Shown: piece after piece, positions 37,137 through 50,068 of the stretch
Position numbering within the stretch: position 1 is the stretch's first letter
How the letters are laid out: each line of letters opens with the position of its first letter
Assembly (NCBI GenBank): GCA_025765615.1
Contig: JAIVFJ010000250.1
Span: 1 to 64,000, forward strand
DNA length: 64,000 nucleotides
From: Zopfochytrium polystomum
Taxonomy: Eukaryota > Chytridiomycota > Chytridiomycetes > Chytridiales > Chytridiaceae
Reading direction: 5' to 3'
The notes under the pieces: model-generated
Databases searched by the model: none
Told to the model about the DNA's origin: nothing
Seen by the model: only the letters and a program-made list of their open reading frames with translations
Made by a program: the position numbers and the translations under genes

Positions 37137-37444
37137 TGTCAGGAACAGGGCATGACAGGACAAGGCAGACAAGGAACTGAGAGGAGTGATGATTGTATTG
37201 GAAACAATAATTCACTTGAGGGATGGGACAGGTCCCCCATCCCTCTTTTATACCTTTTGAGAGTCTTCCTTGTCAAGACTCAAAGAAAGTTCCAGAAAGA
37301 GCAATTAGTAATACAATGATACCAATGATACCAATGACAACAAGACAAGTCAGGAAAGCAAAAAAGGTTCCAGAAGGTTCCACAAGGTTCCATGAAGGAA
37401 TGTTCTAGAAGGTTCCAGAGGTTTCCAGAGGGTGATTCATAACA
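37137..37444. repeat. LTR-like unit with TG...CA ends
   Basis: A unit of about 308 bp from TGTCAGGAAC to ATTCATAACA. Its last part is shared with 1-107, and both copies are followed by AGCACC, which could be the start of a primer-binding site. Orientation of the element and its internal genes is unknown. Confidence 0.45.
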
Positions 37445-38740
37445 AGCACCAACCAATCTGTGCCAGCTCCTTCCCAAGGCAGAAGCCAAGGGGAAAGGCA
37501 AGAGAATGGGGAGGAAAGTGGCCAGGTGCCAACCTGTTGGAGCCACCACCTTGGGGCACCAGCTCCCTCTCTGCCAAAGACAAGCCCTAAGTTGGAGGGG
37601 GTTGGACACAAAGGGCAAACACAAGGAACAGTTAGTGTGCAGAGATGCCTGTTGGATCAAACCAGAACTGTTTTCCACTTAGCAGAACCAGACACATCTT
37701 GTCTCACTCCCAAGATCCAACCCAATCCAAGGAGGGGGCACACAGAGTGGGAGACAGTGGGACTCTTCTTGCTCCATCCTACCAGGAGACAGACCCCTGC
37801 CTCACCAGGCCAGAGGAATCCCCTATCTTAGAAGCAAGGAAAGTTAAAACCCACTCCCTCACACAAGTGCGACACCATGACATCGCAGGCATTAATCTGA
37901 AAGAAAGAGGGTCTGAACCCAGTGAAGACCAGGCCCACCAGAGGCCACAGGAGCCAACACACAGGGAGATGGGGGCATACCTGAGAGACCATTCCTGCAG
38001 CAGTACCTGACCAGCCAGCTCATTCATATCACCTCGAGAGACCTGGATTTGACTAGATGTATTGACAGGAACCAAGAGGCACCACCACAGATTTACCCTC
38101 TATCCTCCCATCACCAAGTGGCTCCTACCCAGTCCAACCCAAACAGTATGCAGAATGGTGAGGTGCACTGGGGATTGAACCCAGCACACCGCCATGATGG
38201 CCAAGAGGAACCAACCCTCCTGGCACACACCAGGGGACTGCAACCCCCAGCTCATACACACAGTCAGGAAGAAAAGGGCAGGCAAGGGACTTCAGGTACA
38301 GTTCTCACAGTCAACAAGAAGGGGGGGGCAGCAGTTTAAATAGGAGATGGTTGGAATCACAGGGAGGAGAGGAAAACGGAGGGAAAACACATACAAAACA
38401 ACAAAACAAAAAATAAAACAGAAAAGAACAGAATGGGTGGGTGATTCACCAAATGGGGCTGAGCCATCAGCAAGGAGAGACAGCTCAGAGAATCATGGGG
38501 CCATTTCTTGGCAGGCAACCACCAGAGCAGAGTGGAGGAGGGGTGGAGGAACAATAGTGGCAGGTGATGTAGGGGCGACAACAAGTGTCAGTCGGTGGCT
38601 TATGTGGACAACCAATAATAATAAAATAATAATATATACAGCAGAGTCCAAGCTGAATGCATGTATAACACGCTTCAAGACAGGTGGATAATCCTCACAA
38701 TAATCAGTGAAAAAGTGGGTATACACTCTTTTATCTGAGG
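37445..38740. other. CpG-poor repeat sequence, no gene seen
   Basis: Long stretches here have almost no CpG. Small open frames occur on both strands but show no domain. It may be the interior of the LTR element at 37137. Confidence 0.35.
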
Positions 38741-38759
38741 TCACAGGCTTGACAGCCTG

Positions 38760-40960
38760 TCGTCCTCACACCTCACATTGTTTTGATCTTGTCTCCAGGA
38801 TTTTCTTGTGACGTTGCAGGTATCATCTTGATTTCTCAGTTGAGTCAACCAGTCCAAGTAGAGTCTGGCCCTCATAGTCCATGTCATGTCCATGTGGCTG
38901 GGTGAGGAGGTCGGCAAGCTGGTCCATCTAGTTGACATATTCAACTTGCACAAGTCCTTCTTCAAGAAGTGACTGAATGTGGTGGTACCAAAGGCTGATG
39001 TGCTTGGAACGATTGGTGTGAAGGTCGTTAACTGTCATGTGGATCAATGGTGTGTTGTCCTTGTAGGCAATGATCAGTAGCTTGAGGGGATGCTGAATTG
39101 ATAGGTGGAGGTTGTTGATTGCCTCAAGTTCCCAACCAAGCTCACTGAGTGCAATGTACTCCGCTGTTGTGGATGAAGTTGGGACAGTTGCTGATCTTGT
39201 TGACTTCCATGCTATGGCCCCCCTGCTAATAGCACCAGGTATGCTATCTGTGAGTGAGAGTTGTGGTGGGAGTTGTACAATGCATCAGCATAGCCAACAA
39301 CTTGTGTAAACAGTCTACTCTGAGTGAGTGAGTGGAAGGAGTGAATGAAGTGGAGATGTATGTTTGTGGGTGGTCCTTCTCCCCAACTTGGAGAGAAAGG
39401 AGAAAAACTCTCTGTTATGAATTATTGATACATGATGATGATATAGTAATAGTTGCTAGGCAAGCGTGACTGGCACAGGGTAAAACTTCTCCTATATTAT
39501 CTGCTTGAGCAGAGTCGGAGGAAAACTGTTGACACTGGGTTTCCGTTCCACTTAATACTTGGAGTATTTGTCATCAGCGCAAGCCAGCACCCATGTCTGC
39601 ATTGGCGGTGGCTTGCTCTCCCATGGGCATCGTGAGAACGATAACTGACAGTCACAATAGGTTCGGGTCCGTCTTAGCCTCTTGCTGCTAACCATTCAGT
39701 TCCGCCTAACAACTTGGTTGTTCCTGTCTGAGCTGTAGCAAAGTCCAACTGTGGAGGTGGCCTTGACATGCCCCACAACGTTGAGTAGCTTGTGCCAGTG
39801 CCAGATGCATGGGTCTTGAGCAAAGGAACCAAGCAAGCTGACACTGAGTGCCAGGTCTGGTCTTGGTGACGTTGCAGCGTAGTTGAGGCTGCCAATCAGA
39901 TGGAGGTACTCAGTGCTGTCAATGTTCTCCTCGCTTGAGTTGGTGGAGTGCCAGTTGCGAGGGGTGAGCTTGGTTGTTACCTTGAGTGGTGTGTTGCAAG
40001 GCGTCACAGGTCCGTGCTTAGCCTCAAAGTGCTAGAGAAAGTTCCAGAGGAAGTTAGTCTGATGGAGAATTGTGAAGTTTGAACCACAAATGACTTCCAT
40101 TGAGAGAATGTAGCTGAGTTTTCCCAGCTCTCGAAGCTTGAACTCCGTCTTGAGGTCTGCAACAGCCTCCTTGATGGCAGCAGTGTGACCAAAGAGTGGA
40201 AGGTCATCAACGTACACCAGAATGAAGCAGAGCCCACACTTGGTTCAGCACCAGAAGAGGCAGGGGTCTGCCTGGCTCTGAGCAAAGCCTTTTGACCAAA
40301 GGTGGAGGGCTAGACACTGATACCAAGTCCGTCCTGATTGCCTCAGCCTGTAGAGACCCTTCAGTAGTAGCCACACTAGCCTGGGTGAAATCGATATGCC
40401 AGGTGGTGGTGCCATGTAGATCGGTATGTCTAGGATCCTGTACAGGTAGGCTGAGGAGATGTTGATCATCTCAAGTCCCAGCTGTACCGAGTGCTGAGGG
40501 CAATCATCCAACTAAGTGTGTTGCAAGCGAGTAGGTGAGGGTGAAGTCAATGCTAGGCTGCTGGGTGAATCCACAAGCAACAAGTCGAGCACAGAACTGC
40601 TCAATGGTGCTGTCAGGTTTGAACTTGAGCTTGTAGACCTACCCGCAGCTGACAATGTTGGTGTCAGGCAGAGCTGCTGACTCCACAAAGACTCCCATCT
40701 TGCTAAGCATATCCAGCTTGTACTCTTCAGCCTCCTTCCACTGCTCTGCATGAGGTGATGCCATGGCCTCCTCGTGCGTCAGTGGATCCTTGTATGTGTC
40801 TGGGGATACTTTGATTGAGTTGGAGTTGATGTTGAAGGCATAAAGGAGTCTGGCTTCATCGTCAGAGTCAGACTTGTAGAGTGACTGGATATCATCTCAG
40901 AGTATTTCTCAACAGCACAAGCCAGTTGTTTGCCTTGAGCTTAACTTTGTATTTTCTTTT
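38760..40960 (-). pseudogene. Degenerate Copia-type retrotransposon pol (RT-RNase H)
   Basis: Minus-strand fragments in order: Copia-like leader region (about 40750-40512), RT with GLYRLRQSGRTWYQCLALHL (near 40340) and the catalytic box MYVDDLPLFGHTAA (about 40217), then the post-RT SLNYAATSPRPDLALS block (about 39880). The RNase H part, with TTAEYIALSELGWELEAI, lies at about 39170-39110. The terminal QLADLLTQP motif is near 38910. Frames are interrupted by stops and shifts, and a 410-bp repeat at 39297-39705 is inserted between post-RT and RNase H. Clearly inactive. Confidence 0.75.
39297..39705. repeat. LTR-like repeat copy A, inserted in Copia remnant
   Basis: About 410 bp, very similar and in direct orientation to 43145-43557. 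Shared landmarks include TGTGTAAACAGTCT near the start and GATAACTGACAGTCACAATA near the end. It interrupts the Copia RNase H region, so it inserted later. Confidence 0.7.
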
Positions 40961-42103
40961 GCCCTCCCTCCACTCTCTGCCTCTTCCACAACAGCTGAAA
41001 TTGCTGCTCTCCTTGCTGCCCTCACCATCACTGCAAAGCTTTCCCTGCCCCGCACTTTTTGACTTGACAATCTTGGAGTTGTTCACACCTTTGAGAAACT
41101 CTTTCCCTCAAACTCCTTTAGTCCCCATCTGCACAGCGAGCTCAACACACCCCCTCTCTCTGATTCCCTCCATTGTCTTTTGCACACCACTTCCCACCCC
41201 ACCCTTTGGGCATGCGTTGCAGCCACTCTACAGTCTTGGATTGGCCCCCCTCCACAAGTTTCCTGGGTTTGTGGACACAACGGCGACGCTGGCAACAAAC
41301 GAGCAGACAAGCTGGCATCATCTGTACCCTTGACTTCCGACCCAACTTTGTTACTAATCTTCTCACAACAGATCCTCCCAGCCACTGCCTTCATCTCAAA
41401 TACCCCTGTCTTGGGCCAACTTCCACGACAACTGCGACTCCTCACAGGCCTCTCTCACCATTTTGCACTTCTGAACACCTCAGCCTTTGCCCACATCACC
41501 CACAACCCTGACCTAGTTCATTGGGAAGCCACATTTCTTGTTCTCCACTCTGGAATTAAACCCTCTTCCCTCTTGGCACCCTCCCTGGCTCTGCAGTCGC
41601 AGGCACTTGCCCAGGCATCTGGCTTTTGCACACCAAGGCTTCTTCCAAATGGATTGACCACTACCTCAGCTGCATAAAACTTGTTGCAGGCATTATCTGG
41701 CTTCACCACACAATACAACTCCCCTCACGCCAACAAGCAAGAGCCACTCGTCACCCATCTCCTGCTGAGCCCCCCGATGTTCACTGAGCCTTCTCAATCT
41801 TGACATGGGCTGTAGTCTAATCTGACTTATCCCAACCCTCTGACTTTTCACAGCTGTTCCCCTCATTTACACTGACCTCCTTCAGACTCGCTTCTCTATT
41901 TTCTTGATTCTGTGTTTTCCCCTTCTCCTTTGATCATTGTGGCTTCATGTGCGGTGGAGATGCCTGACGACCCTGAAAGTCCACAGCGCATGGGGTGGGT
42001 TTGCTGAGGTGATACCTGGACGTAGTCCATTATGGTTCACTGTTGATGGCTCTTTCTCTTCCCCCCAGCCCCTCAGGGGCTGGAACAATAAAAAAAAAAA
42101 AAA
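40950..42103 (+). pseudogene. 5'-truncated LINE-like remnant with RNase H and poly(A)
   Basis: Plus-strand fragments look like an RNase H domain of a non-LTR retrotransposon: AEIAALLAALTI near 40990 and CGHNGDAGNKRADKLA near 41270-41320 (the conserved H-G-N-A-D pattern). The frame is broken in several places. The unit ends in AATAAAAAAAAAAAAA at about 42087-42102, the expected 3' tail of a LINE. No reverse transcriptase is present, so the copy is truncated. Confidence 0.55.
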
Positions 42104-43144
42104 TCCCATACAAGAAGTTAACCACGCAGTATTGGTGTTTAACTTACACGTGCTGGTATGACACTTGCACCACTGAGGCGTTCAGACTAACCAGTCCCAA
42201 GAGGGAAGAAAGTTTGGAATACCTTCTTCCATCTGCTCAATTTGAAGACCAATGACGTACTTGGGTTCATCAGCTTGTTTGATGGAGAAGTGAGTTTTGA
42301 AGAATTGCTGTTTATACCTGATCTCATTTATGTCACAGCTGATACTTTGCACATCGTCGAGATGAACAAAGGCAATAACTGTGGGAAAGCGATTGAAACC
42401 TGTAGCAGGAAACTTTGGAGGAGTTGCTCGGCAGTGCGGTGGTGACAAATAGTGACTCTAGGAGTTGTTTGATGATGTACTTGATGGAGAAATGGTCCAG
42501 GATAGAAGATGTGTGTTGCACACAATGCGTGTTGCAAGCTGATTGATGGACGAAAAATTCTGAAATTGGAATAGCAGGTTGGCACTGTTGTAATCGAAGT
42601 TTTGGTGTTGTTTTCCCTTGGGACAACGGAATAGAGAGAACTAAAAGCAATTTGGTGTGCTGCTGGGGTGACTTGTCACACAAGAACAAAATTGTGGTTG
42701 GAGGTAGTGGTAGTCCGCCTTTTGGATCCCCCTTATTGAAATCGCTTGTAGCTCCTCCTGTTGGCATCGTAGCGCAGTGCGTTAATATCAATCGAAAGAG
42801 CAGAAGCAGGCAAATACAGACGTGTAAGGGCATCTTCTGATCGCTTCTCCCTGTTGCAACAATGTCACACAAAGTTGAGGAAGCATTTTCAACTTTCGAC
42901 GCCAATCAAATTCTGTAGGAACAACGTAGAGAGCTCTGTGATCGCTTGTTGGAAAGAGAAGAATCAGAGCTTTCAAATGCACTATTGCAAGCTCAGATTG
43001 GATGACGGAGTCGGCTGGGAGAGGGTGTTGAAATTTTTGGGCCTCCCAAACGAAATGGTTTCTAAAGTTGATTCTGTTTGTTGGAGGTGGTAGAGGGTGT
43101 CTTCCAAGCTAGAATCTGTGGTTGATGCAGCCAGATAGCTGGCA
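42104..43144. other. Repeat-like sequence, no gene seen
   Basis: A minus-strand frame (42905-42333) is open for 190 codons but shows no recognisable domain and sits between transposon fragments. Probably transposon-derived. Confidence 0.3.
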
Positions 43145-43557
43145 CACTTTTGTGTAAACAGTCTCCTCTGAGTGAGTGAGTGGAAGGAGTGAATGAAGTG
43201 GAGATGTGTGTTTGTGGGTGGTCCTTCTCCCCAACTTGGTGAGAAAGAGGAAAAACTCTGTTATGAATAGTTGATACATAATGATGATATGCATGCTGTA
43301 ATAGTTGCTAGGCAAGCGTGACTGGCACAGGGTGAAAACCTCTCCTATAGTATCTGCTTGAGCAGAGGGGGGGGGAAACTGTTGACATCAGGTTTCTGTT
43401 CCACTTAATAATCAGAGTATTTGTCAACAGGGCAAGCCAGCGCCTGGGTCTGCATTGGGGTGGCTCGCTCTCCCCATGGGCATTGTGAGAATGATAACTG
43501 ACAGTCACAATAGGTTCAGGGCCATCTTGTGCCTCTTGCTGCCAACCAGTCAGTTCT
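43145..43557. repeat. LTR-like repeat copy B
   Basis: Direct-orientation relative of 39297-39705, with scattered substitutions and small indels. Either a solo LTR or part of a second element; no flanking internal genes are recognised. Confidence 0.65.
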
Positions 43558-44855
43558 GCCACACACAGCACTCTCCAAAGCGGACCAAATTTACACTTCT
43601 CATAGAAACAACGAAGCTTTAAAACCCGGTTTTGGTTGGATTTTAGTGAAAATCTGGCCACAATAATATTGAAAGAACAAAATGATTTTTGGCAGGACAT
43701 GTAGTGGAAGGAAATTTCATCAAGTAGTTGCTCAATGCTTTCTTTGCTTTGCAGTTTTTGCCTCAGCATTATCAAGAGCCTTCCTTTTCACATGATCAAA
43801 AGCTCCACTGCCAAATATATGATCACTAAAACATTTTCCAAGACAAAAGCCAATTTTGCATTGACTTCCGCTTCCTTTTGCTTCAGTTTTTCCATTCATT
43901 TTGAAACATGATCAGTTTTCTGCACTTCATCATTCCAGACAAGATCAAATGCATCCTTTGGGGTGAACAGTTTTGTGAGGACAACAGGCTGTTGTGCCTG
44001 CGACCTCAAATAAAAATAGTATACCCGCTTTTTAACTGATAACTTGTGAGGATTATCAATTTGACTCAACCAAACAACATTTCACGAAAGTGACGTAACA
44101 TGGCTGGACCCCATTTCTTATTATTTTCATGGGTTATTATTGTCCCTGCAAGCCGAACCACTGAGATTTGGGCTGACTCTTAGCCACAGCCATGCATGTT
44201 ATTCATGTTATTATCATGCAGAAGTCGCTGGCTGAATGGCAAAGGCTGCTCTGCGCTACTGGAGGCCCTCTAGCTCAGTGGTGTAGAGTGCTCCCTTTGA
44301 TGGGAAAGCTGTGGCAGTCACTGAGTGAATGATGCAGAAATGCTAAGTTCTGCACAATGACTAAGCCTTGTCCCCCTCACTTTTGGAAATGGATTAGGAT
44401 GATGTGCTTCAGTGGGTAGAAGTACAGAGTCCAGGTGTGCACAGAGATAACACAGAGCTGCTGCATAAGCTACCATGAGGAAAGGCCTCATGAAAGGGTA
44501 TGAGATCATAGGGTTTTTTCTCCTTTCTTCATTGATGATTTTTACTTATTTTTCAATTAGTAGTTTATCCTGTTTTTCCTGATTTTATTGTTTTATCTTT
44601 ATTTATTTGTTTGTTTGTTGTCTCTGTGTGTCTCTCTTTTCTCTTGTGGCTGCGTGCCAATATTTGCACCCGATTTGGTCGATTTGACACGTCCTTTTTA
44701 AAACAACAAAACTAATTCACACCGCATTTGCAGAAATGGTGTTGCTTCAACATAACAAAGTTCCACAAGGATCCGTTTAGTTTTGGTCGAGCTGTCATAA
44801 TTGTAAAGGTGAAAAATTCAGTTTTCATGCCAACATTGGCACGCAGACCCTTAAA
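43558..44855. other. AT-richer repeat sequence, no gene seen
   Basis: No supported gene. It contains a tRNA-like stretch (see separate entry) and a T-rich block (44510-44620). Confidence 0.35.
44264..44330 (+). other. tRNA-like fragment (A-box only)
   Basis: GGCCCTCTAGCTCAGTGG followed by TCCCTTTGATGGGA resembles the D-arm (A-box) and anticodon arm of a tRNA. The anticodon loop is one base short and no clear B-box (GGTTCGANTCC) follows. Either a tRNA pseudogene or the head of a SINE. Confidence 0.3.
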
Positions 44856-44859
44856 GGGT

Positions 44860-47800
44860 TAGACTTTCAGTTTCTGTATCATATGAGGGCGCCCTCCTTT
44901 TTCTGCATGAAGGCTGCGTTGAATGTGATTGAAAACGCGGGGAACAGCTGTCCTTGCAAGAAAAACGGGGCGTTCGAGGCTTGGGATGTGTTGTGCATTT
45001 CGCACAGAAACGGATGAGTCGGAAAATGAATACGCAAACGCCAAAAGCTCGAAGCACGAAGCTTTTTTCTTGCGCTTCGGACGCAAGTGGAACGAATGAC
45101 GTGAAAATAATACACAAAGTCAAACGCGAGCGTCCGGTTTCGCCTGCAGGCAAAATTAGCCTTACTTATCCGGCCCCTGCGTCTATTTGCGCATCTTGCT
45201 GAAGCTTTCGCCTGTTGCTCCTGCTGGTCGCCACGGCCACTTGTTCAAGAACCTCGCGATCAAACCGTAAGACGTCGGTCACCAGCTTACTATTCGGCGT
45301 CAGGAAACTCCGCCCTTTCAAGTCCGCAATGGCTGTCCAGCCGACTCTATGCACCAATGTTTCTTGCAATTACAAACGTTTAGGATGAACTAGGGTGCGG
45401 GCCCACGTGGTGGTTGTCGAAGAAAGGGACTCACCACTTACAGTCAACCTCTGAAGAGATCCATTCTTTTCCAACGCCTTTCCTATCGACATCATTCCTA
45501 TGTAACCAATCGCCACTCCTGCCCTGGGAGTTTCAGCCAGAACGACGCGTGCAAGGCAAGGACTCACCTCTAAGGCTGAGGAACTTCAACGATTCGTTGT
45601 CAGCCAGCGTACCTGCCAGCAGCGAGATTGCGTCGTCCTCGATAATGTTGTCTACGCTAACGGTAAGGCTGGAGGAAACAATGCTCTGAAGATGGATGGG
45701 GGTCCAAGTGCTCACATCGCAGAGCCAACGCCTGAAGAGACTTGTTCACCGCCAGAGCCCCTGCAAGGGCACGCAAACCGTCCGAGGTGATTTCGTTTCC
45801 TTATTAGTAGTCCGCGAGTATCAGTAAACAACAAACAAGTGCAGGAAATAGGGTGGAGACTCACGAGAAAGGTCCAAGGTATGGAGCACGCTATTCGCTC
45901 TGAGAACGTCTGCGATGCAGCGTGCGCCAGCATCTCGAATTAGACATCCTGCGGCCATGGTGAAAAAATTAAATATTACTACTTGTGGGACATTTCCCGT
46001 GAGAAACTGCACGCACCGTCCAAGTTTAAGACTTCCAAGTTTGTGTTTCCCTGGAGAGCCTCCGCTACTGCAACGCCGCCGACTGCGTCGATTTCATTAT
46101 CTGCCCCGAGCTGCTGTTACATACTTTGGCCGGAAAACGGAAAAAAGAAGGCATTACCAACTTACATTTCAAAACAAGACGCTTCAATGAGGTATTGGCC
46201 TTGAGCGCTCCAGCCAGCTTAATTGCACCTGCGCTCTTGAACCTGTTTCCTGATTGATTGTCGCCGCATCAGCAAATCAAGCAATCGAAGGAAGTGGGGA
46301 CGGAAGTAGAAAAAAAAAGAATCATGTAGAAGTAAGTACAAACCTGCGAGGTCCAGCGTGCCAAGAACAGACTCTCGCCCGAGAATTTCCGACAAGGCTT
46401 CAGCCCCCTTGTCCCCAAAGTAAGAGACTGGTGTGTGGGGCATGACATTCCGAGGATAAAGTTGCGTGCGACAATGCCGGGAGTGTAAGCACACTTGGAA
46501 GGAAGTAAACAGATTGAAGGAAACGAACATGAGAGTGTCAAGTCGGTAAGCGCAGTGTTGGTCTTCAGCGCCGACGCAATGGCTATGACGCCGACGTCAC
46601 CGACGTAGTCTGTGGTTTTCATCAAACATCAATCGATTGCTCTTGAAGCAGCCACAACTCAACTGAAGGACAGATCGAGAATCTTCAACGTTGAGTTGTC
46701 GCGGAGTGCACCTGCTAACATGAAGACTCCTTTGTCGCCGCGCTGGAATGCAAGAGTGTGCGCAGCTTTTTTTTTTTTTTTTTAGTCGGAGCGTGAAATC
46801 AAAACGTGAGAAGCAATGAAGGTTATAAATTGGAAGCGCTCTCTTACGAACCAAGGCTCAGTTCCGACAAGTGCTGTACAACGCCTTGCAGCTTTGCCAG
46901 GTCGTTGCCCTTCAACGCTCGAATAACGGAAAAGTTGGCTTCAACCTTTTGCGCGTAGGCCTTTTTAAAGCGCTCGGACTTGGCTGTGGGGACGGCGTTC
47001 TGCTCCAAGATAACCGCCTGTATGCAGCGATGCATGGATATCGCAAACCCGTCGTACGTGATCAGCTGGAGCCTCGCCATGGCCTGGAGTTCAAAGTCAA
47101 AGCTCTCCAAGCTCGGCCACTTTGCCCCGACGAGCGCAATAGACGCGAGGCGGAACTTTTTCATCTCCTCCAGCGACGACCTGAAGCTGTCGACGAAAGT
47201 CTTGTCCGGATCCAGGTGCGCGAGCAGCCGCACCAGGTCCAGCGCGTTGGCGGACCGCCGCTGCAGCGAGTCGAGCGACACGGAGACTTCCGGGTACAGC
47301 TCCGGGTTCGGCACCAGCCGCGCCTTTTCTCGCGTCACCAGACCGACGTACTCGCTGACCGGCATCTCGAGGTTCGACCCCAGGAACGCGGCCGCGACCG
47401 CCAGCCGCAGCGGCAGCCCGCCGAGGAGCGCGAACAAGACCTTGGCCTCGGAGTCTGACACCGCCCGGCCCGGGATGCGCTGGAAAAACGCCCGGCACGA
47501 GTCAAAGTCCGGGAAACTCACCGCCGTCGCCTTGATCGGGCTCGACGCGTGCGGCAGCTGCAGCCGCACCCGGGTCGTGATGAGCACGCGAACGTGGCCG
47601 ATGGGTCCGACGGCCGCGAGCAGCTGGTAAACGTCTTCGACGTGGTCGACGTTGTCGAGGACCAGCAGCCGCGGCTGCTGCGACTGCGTCCGCAGGTACA
47701 GCGCGAGCTTCCCGACGAGCCGGTCGAGGTCGCCCGAGTCCGCGTCGTCCTCGACGTCCTTGTACATCTCGACCACGAAGCTGTCCAGGCTGCCCGCCAG

Positions 47801-48204
47801 CGCCGCCCGGCTCTTTGCCGCGAGCCACGACACGTGGGTTCCCATGCCCATCGCGCGGTGCGCGTACTTCATGGCAGTGAACGTCTTGCCGGACCCCCCG
47901 ACGCCTTGCAGCACCGCGATCTTGGACGCTTCGAGGTCCGCGTCGATCGCTTTCCAAAGGTCCGAGCGGTCGATCCAGTTGGGCACGTCGATCCTCATGG
48001 GCATGTGGGGGAAGCACTCGCCGGGTTTCGCGAGAACCGACGGCGGCTGCAGCGGCGACGACGCGCTGTCGTCGTCGAAGCCGCTGCCAGAGGAGGAGGA
48101 GACGGGGTTGTTGCCCTTGACTACAGAATGCAGCGCCGCCGTGAGCGACGTGAAGGCTTTGTCGCGCAGCACCGGATGCGTCCAAATCCTGTCGCTGAAG
48201 TCAA

Positions 48205-48237
<33 letters not shown>

Positions 48238-49500
48238 GATGGGTGGATGGGGTCAGTTGCGCAGTACGAACGAGGAGAGGGTGGGGAGTGCGGTGCGCTT
48301 GGGGAGGAAAGCTCACACAGCAACCCGGCGGTGAGGAAAGCGGCGACGCTGTTCTCTACACTATCAGAATGCGACAGTCGGACGGGCAGCAGCGGCTTCC
48401 TCTGCGTCTTTGCAAACTTGAGCTCGAGGTTACAGTTTTCCGACTGGACGTAGCCCTCGGACAGCAGCGGGATGATGGCGTGCGACGACAGGACGGCCTG
48501 CTTCATGCTCTCGTAAATGTCCTCCGTCATGCCGTCCGTGTCGATCCACACGTCGAAGCCGCTCGACCTGAGGCGGGCGGCGACGCTCTGCGCCAAGTCC
48601 TTGTCCTTCCAGCAGTAGCTGATCATGGCCTGAATTATTTATTTATTTATTGTTATTGTTATTTTTTTTTTACGGAGAAAGGAGGGGGAAGGGCTTTGTT
48701 GGGTGGCGCGTCAAACAAGAGGGTTTTTGCATAGTACTTACGTGGTAAGCCATGCGGGCTGGCGGGTCGGCCTTGGTCGCCATCAGTCAGAGCTGATCCG
48801 TTGTTGGCGCGGAAAAGGCGGGTGGAAGGCGGAAGCTCCAGAGGATCGCGAAGGAGGTGGCTCGGTGGAGCTGCTGCTGCTGCAGGCGTGGGGGAGGGAT
48901 GGGTTAGGTCATGAGAGTGATCTTCTTGTGTGGGGAGATGAGCGAGGGGACCGAATAATAATAATAATAATAATAATAATACCTTCTTCTTCTTCTTCTT
49001 TTCTTCTTCTTCTTCTTGTTCGTGCTAGTGGTGGTGGGTTTGGCGCGACAAAGGCAGTTTTAACATCGACGGGAAGCGGGGCAACAACAAGATGGGGACG
49101 CCAGTACTTGTTCTTTCGTTCGTTGGATGTGTGTGTGTGGTCCGGTTGCCCCAACCCAATCGCGTGGTGGGTGCTGATCGTTTTGGTTATTTTTTTTTTT
49201 TGGAGTTTTTTTTCTTTTTTGATTGTATTGTTCGGTGTGAATATGCCGTGACGGTGCCGCCCGATGCGCTTGATTGAATTCCCGTTTGTTTGTCTCTCTC
49301 TTTTCTTGTCGCAAAGACAAAACTCGAAACTGCCCTAATAAATCTGCCGAAAAAGGGAAAAAATTTGCGCGAAAAAGGGATGGAGAGACAGACAGAGAGA
49401 GAAATAATTAGAGATAGATTGACAGACACGCAGACCGGCAGGCAGACAGACAATGAGAGACAGAGCATTGACTTCCTTCCTTTTCAGAGTTTTTCCGCCG
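44860..49500 (-). repeat. Segmental duplication, arm 2 (NLR copy 2)
   Basis: Inverted counterpart of 6780-11330. The 5' flank match extends to about 49.4-49.5 kb. The 3' flank (44860-45165) is recognisable but clearly diverged from 11066-11330. It abuts the transposon island on one side and the Crypton-like element on the other. Confidence 0.8.
45166..48783 (-). CDS. TIR-NB-ARC-LRR NLR protein, copy 2
   Basis: Same exon plan as copy 1 on the opposite strand. Exons at the 5' end are 48783-48742, 48629-48317, 48207-46852 and 46765-46664. LRR exons follow down to the last exon, 45362-45166. Predicted length is about 892 aa with no correction needed. The TIR and NB-ARC exons encode the same protein as copy 1 as far as I can compare them, including the TIR glutamate, GVGGSGKT, LLVLDNVD and MHRC motifs. 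LRR exons differ increasingly toward the C-terminus (IIEDDAISLLAGTLADNESL versus VIEDEEMSLLAGTLASNESL). The last exon (ETLVHRVGWTAIADLKGRSF...) is only partly alignable. Unlike copy 1 it has no LRR-SAM neighbour; its 5' flank leads into a mobile element. Confidence 0.86.
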
Positions 49501-50068
49501 AGTTTGATTGAGCACCAAAGACAAAAAATTAGAGGTTTTCTAACCGCAATTAGGAATATGCATTTATCGGAAAAAGTGCCGGTGGACCATGGCCCGTGAT
49601 GGCCCATTCTGACAAGTCAGGCACCACCCACCGCCGCCGCTGCCGGCCTACCTTGCCTGCCAGACCTCCTCGACCCGACCCAATCCAGCGATCCGTGCGC
49701 TCCACAACCATCCCACGATCAACCCACACAACCCATCACCCCATCACTGTAACGGATGGATGAGACAGACGTGCGATGGGGGTGGGAGTGCCAAGAAGCC
49801 AGCTCGAAGATGGGAGTGCCAAAAAGGCAGAACGAACGTCGCGAGCGCAGAGAATGATCATACGCAGGAACATGGTGTTGTCCGCTCCATAGATTCAAAA
49901 GGGAATGGAAAATTGAAACTCATCTCACCCTGTGAAGGCAGCCCTAACCGTTTCCGCGCACGTTCGCGTCTCTCGTCAAGCTTCTTGCGCATTTGTTTCC
50001 ATCAATTTCGAAAAAAAAAATCTCTTCTTTATTTCCCTCTGTCACTCCCTTTCCCCCAATTCCCCCCT

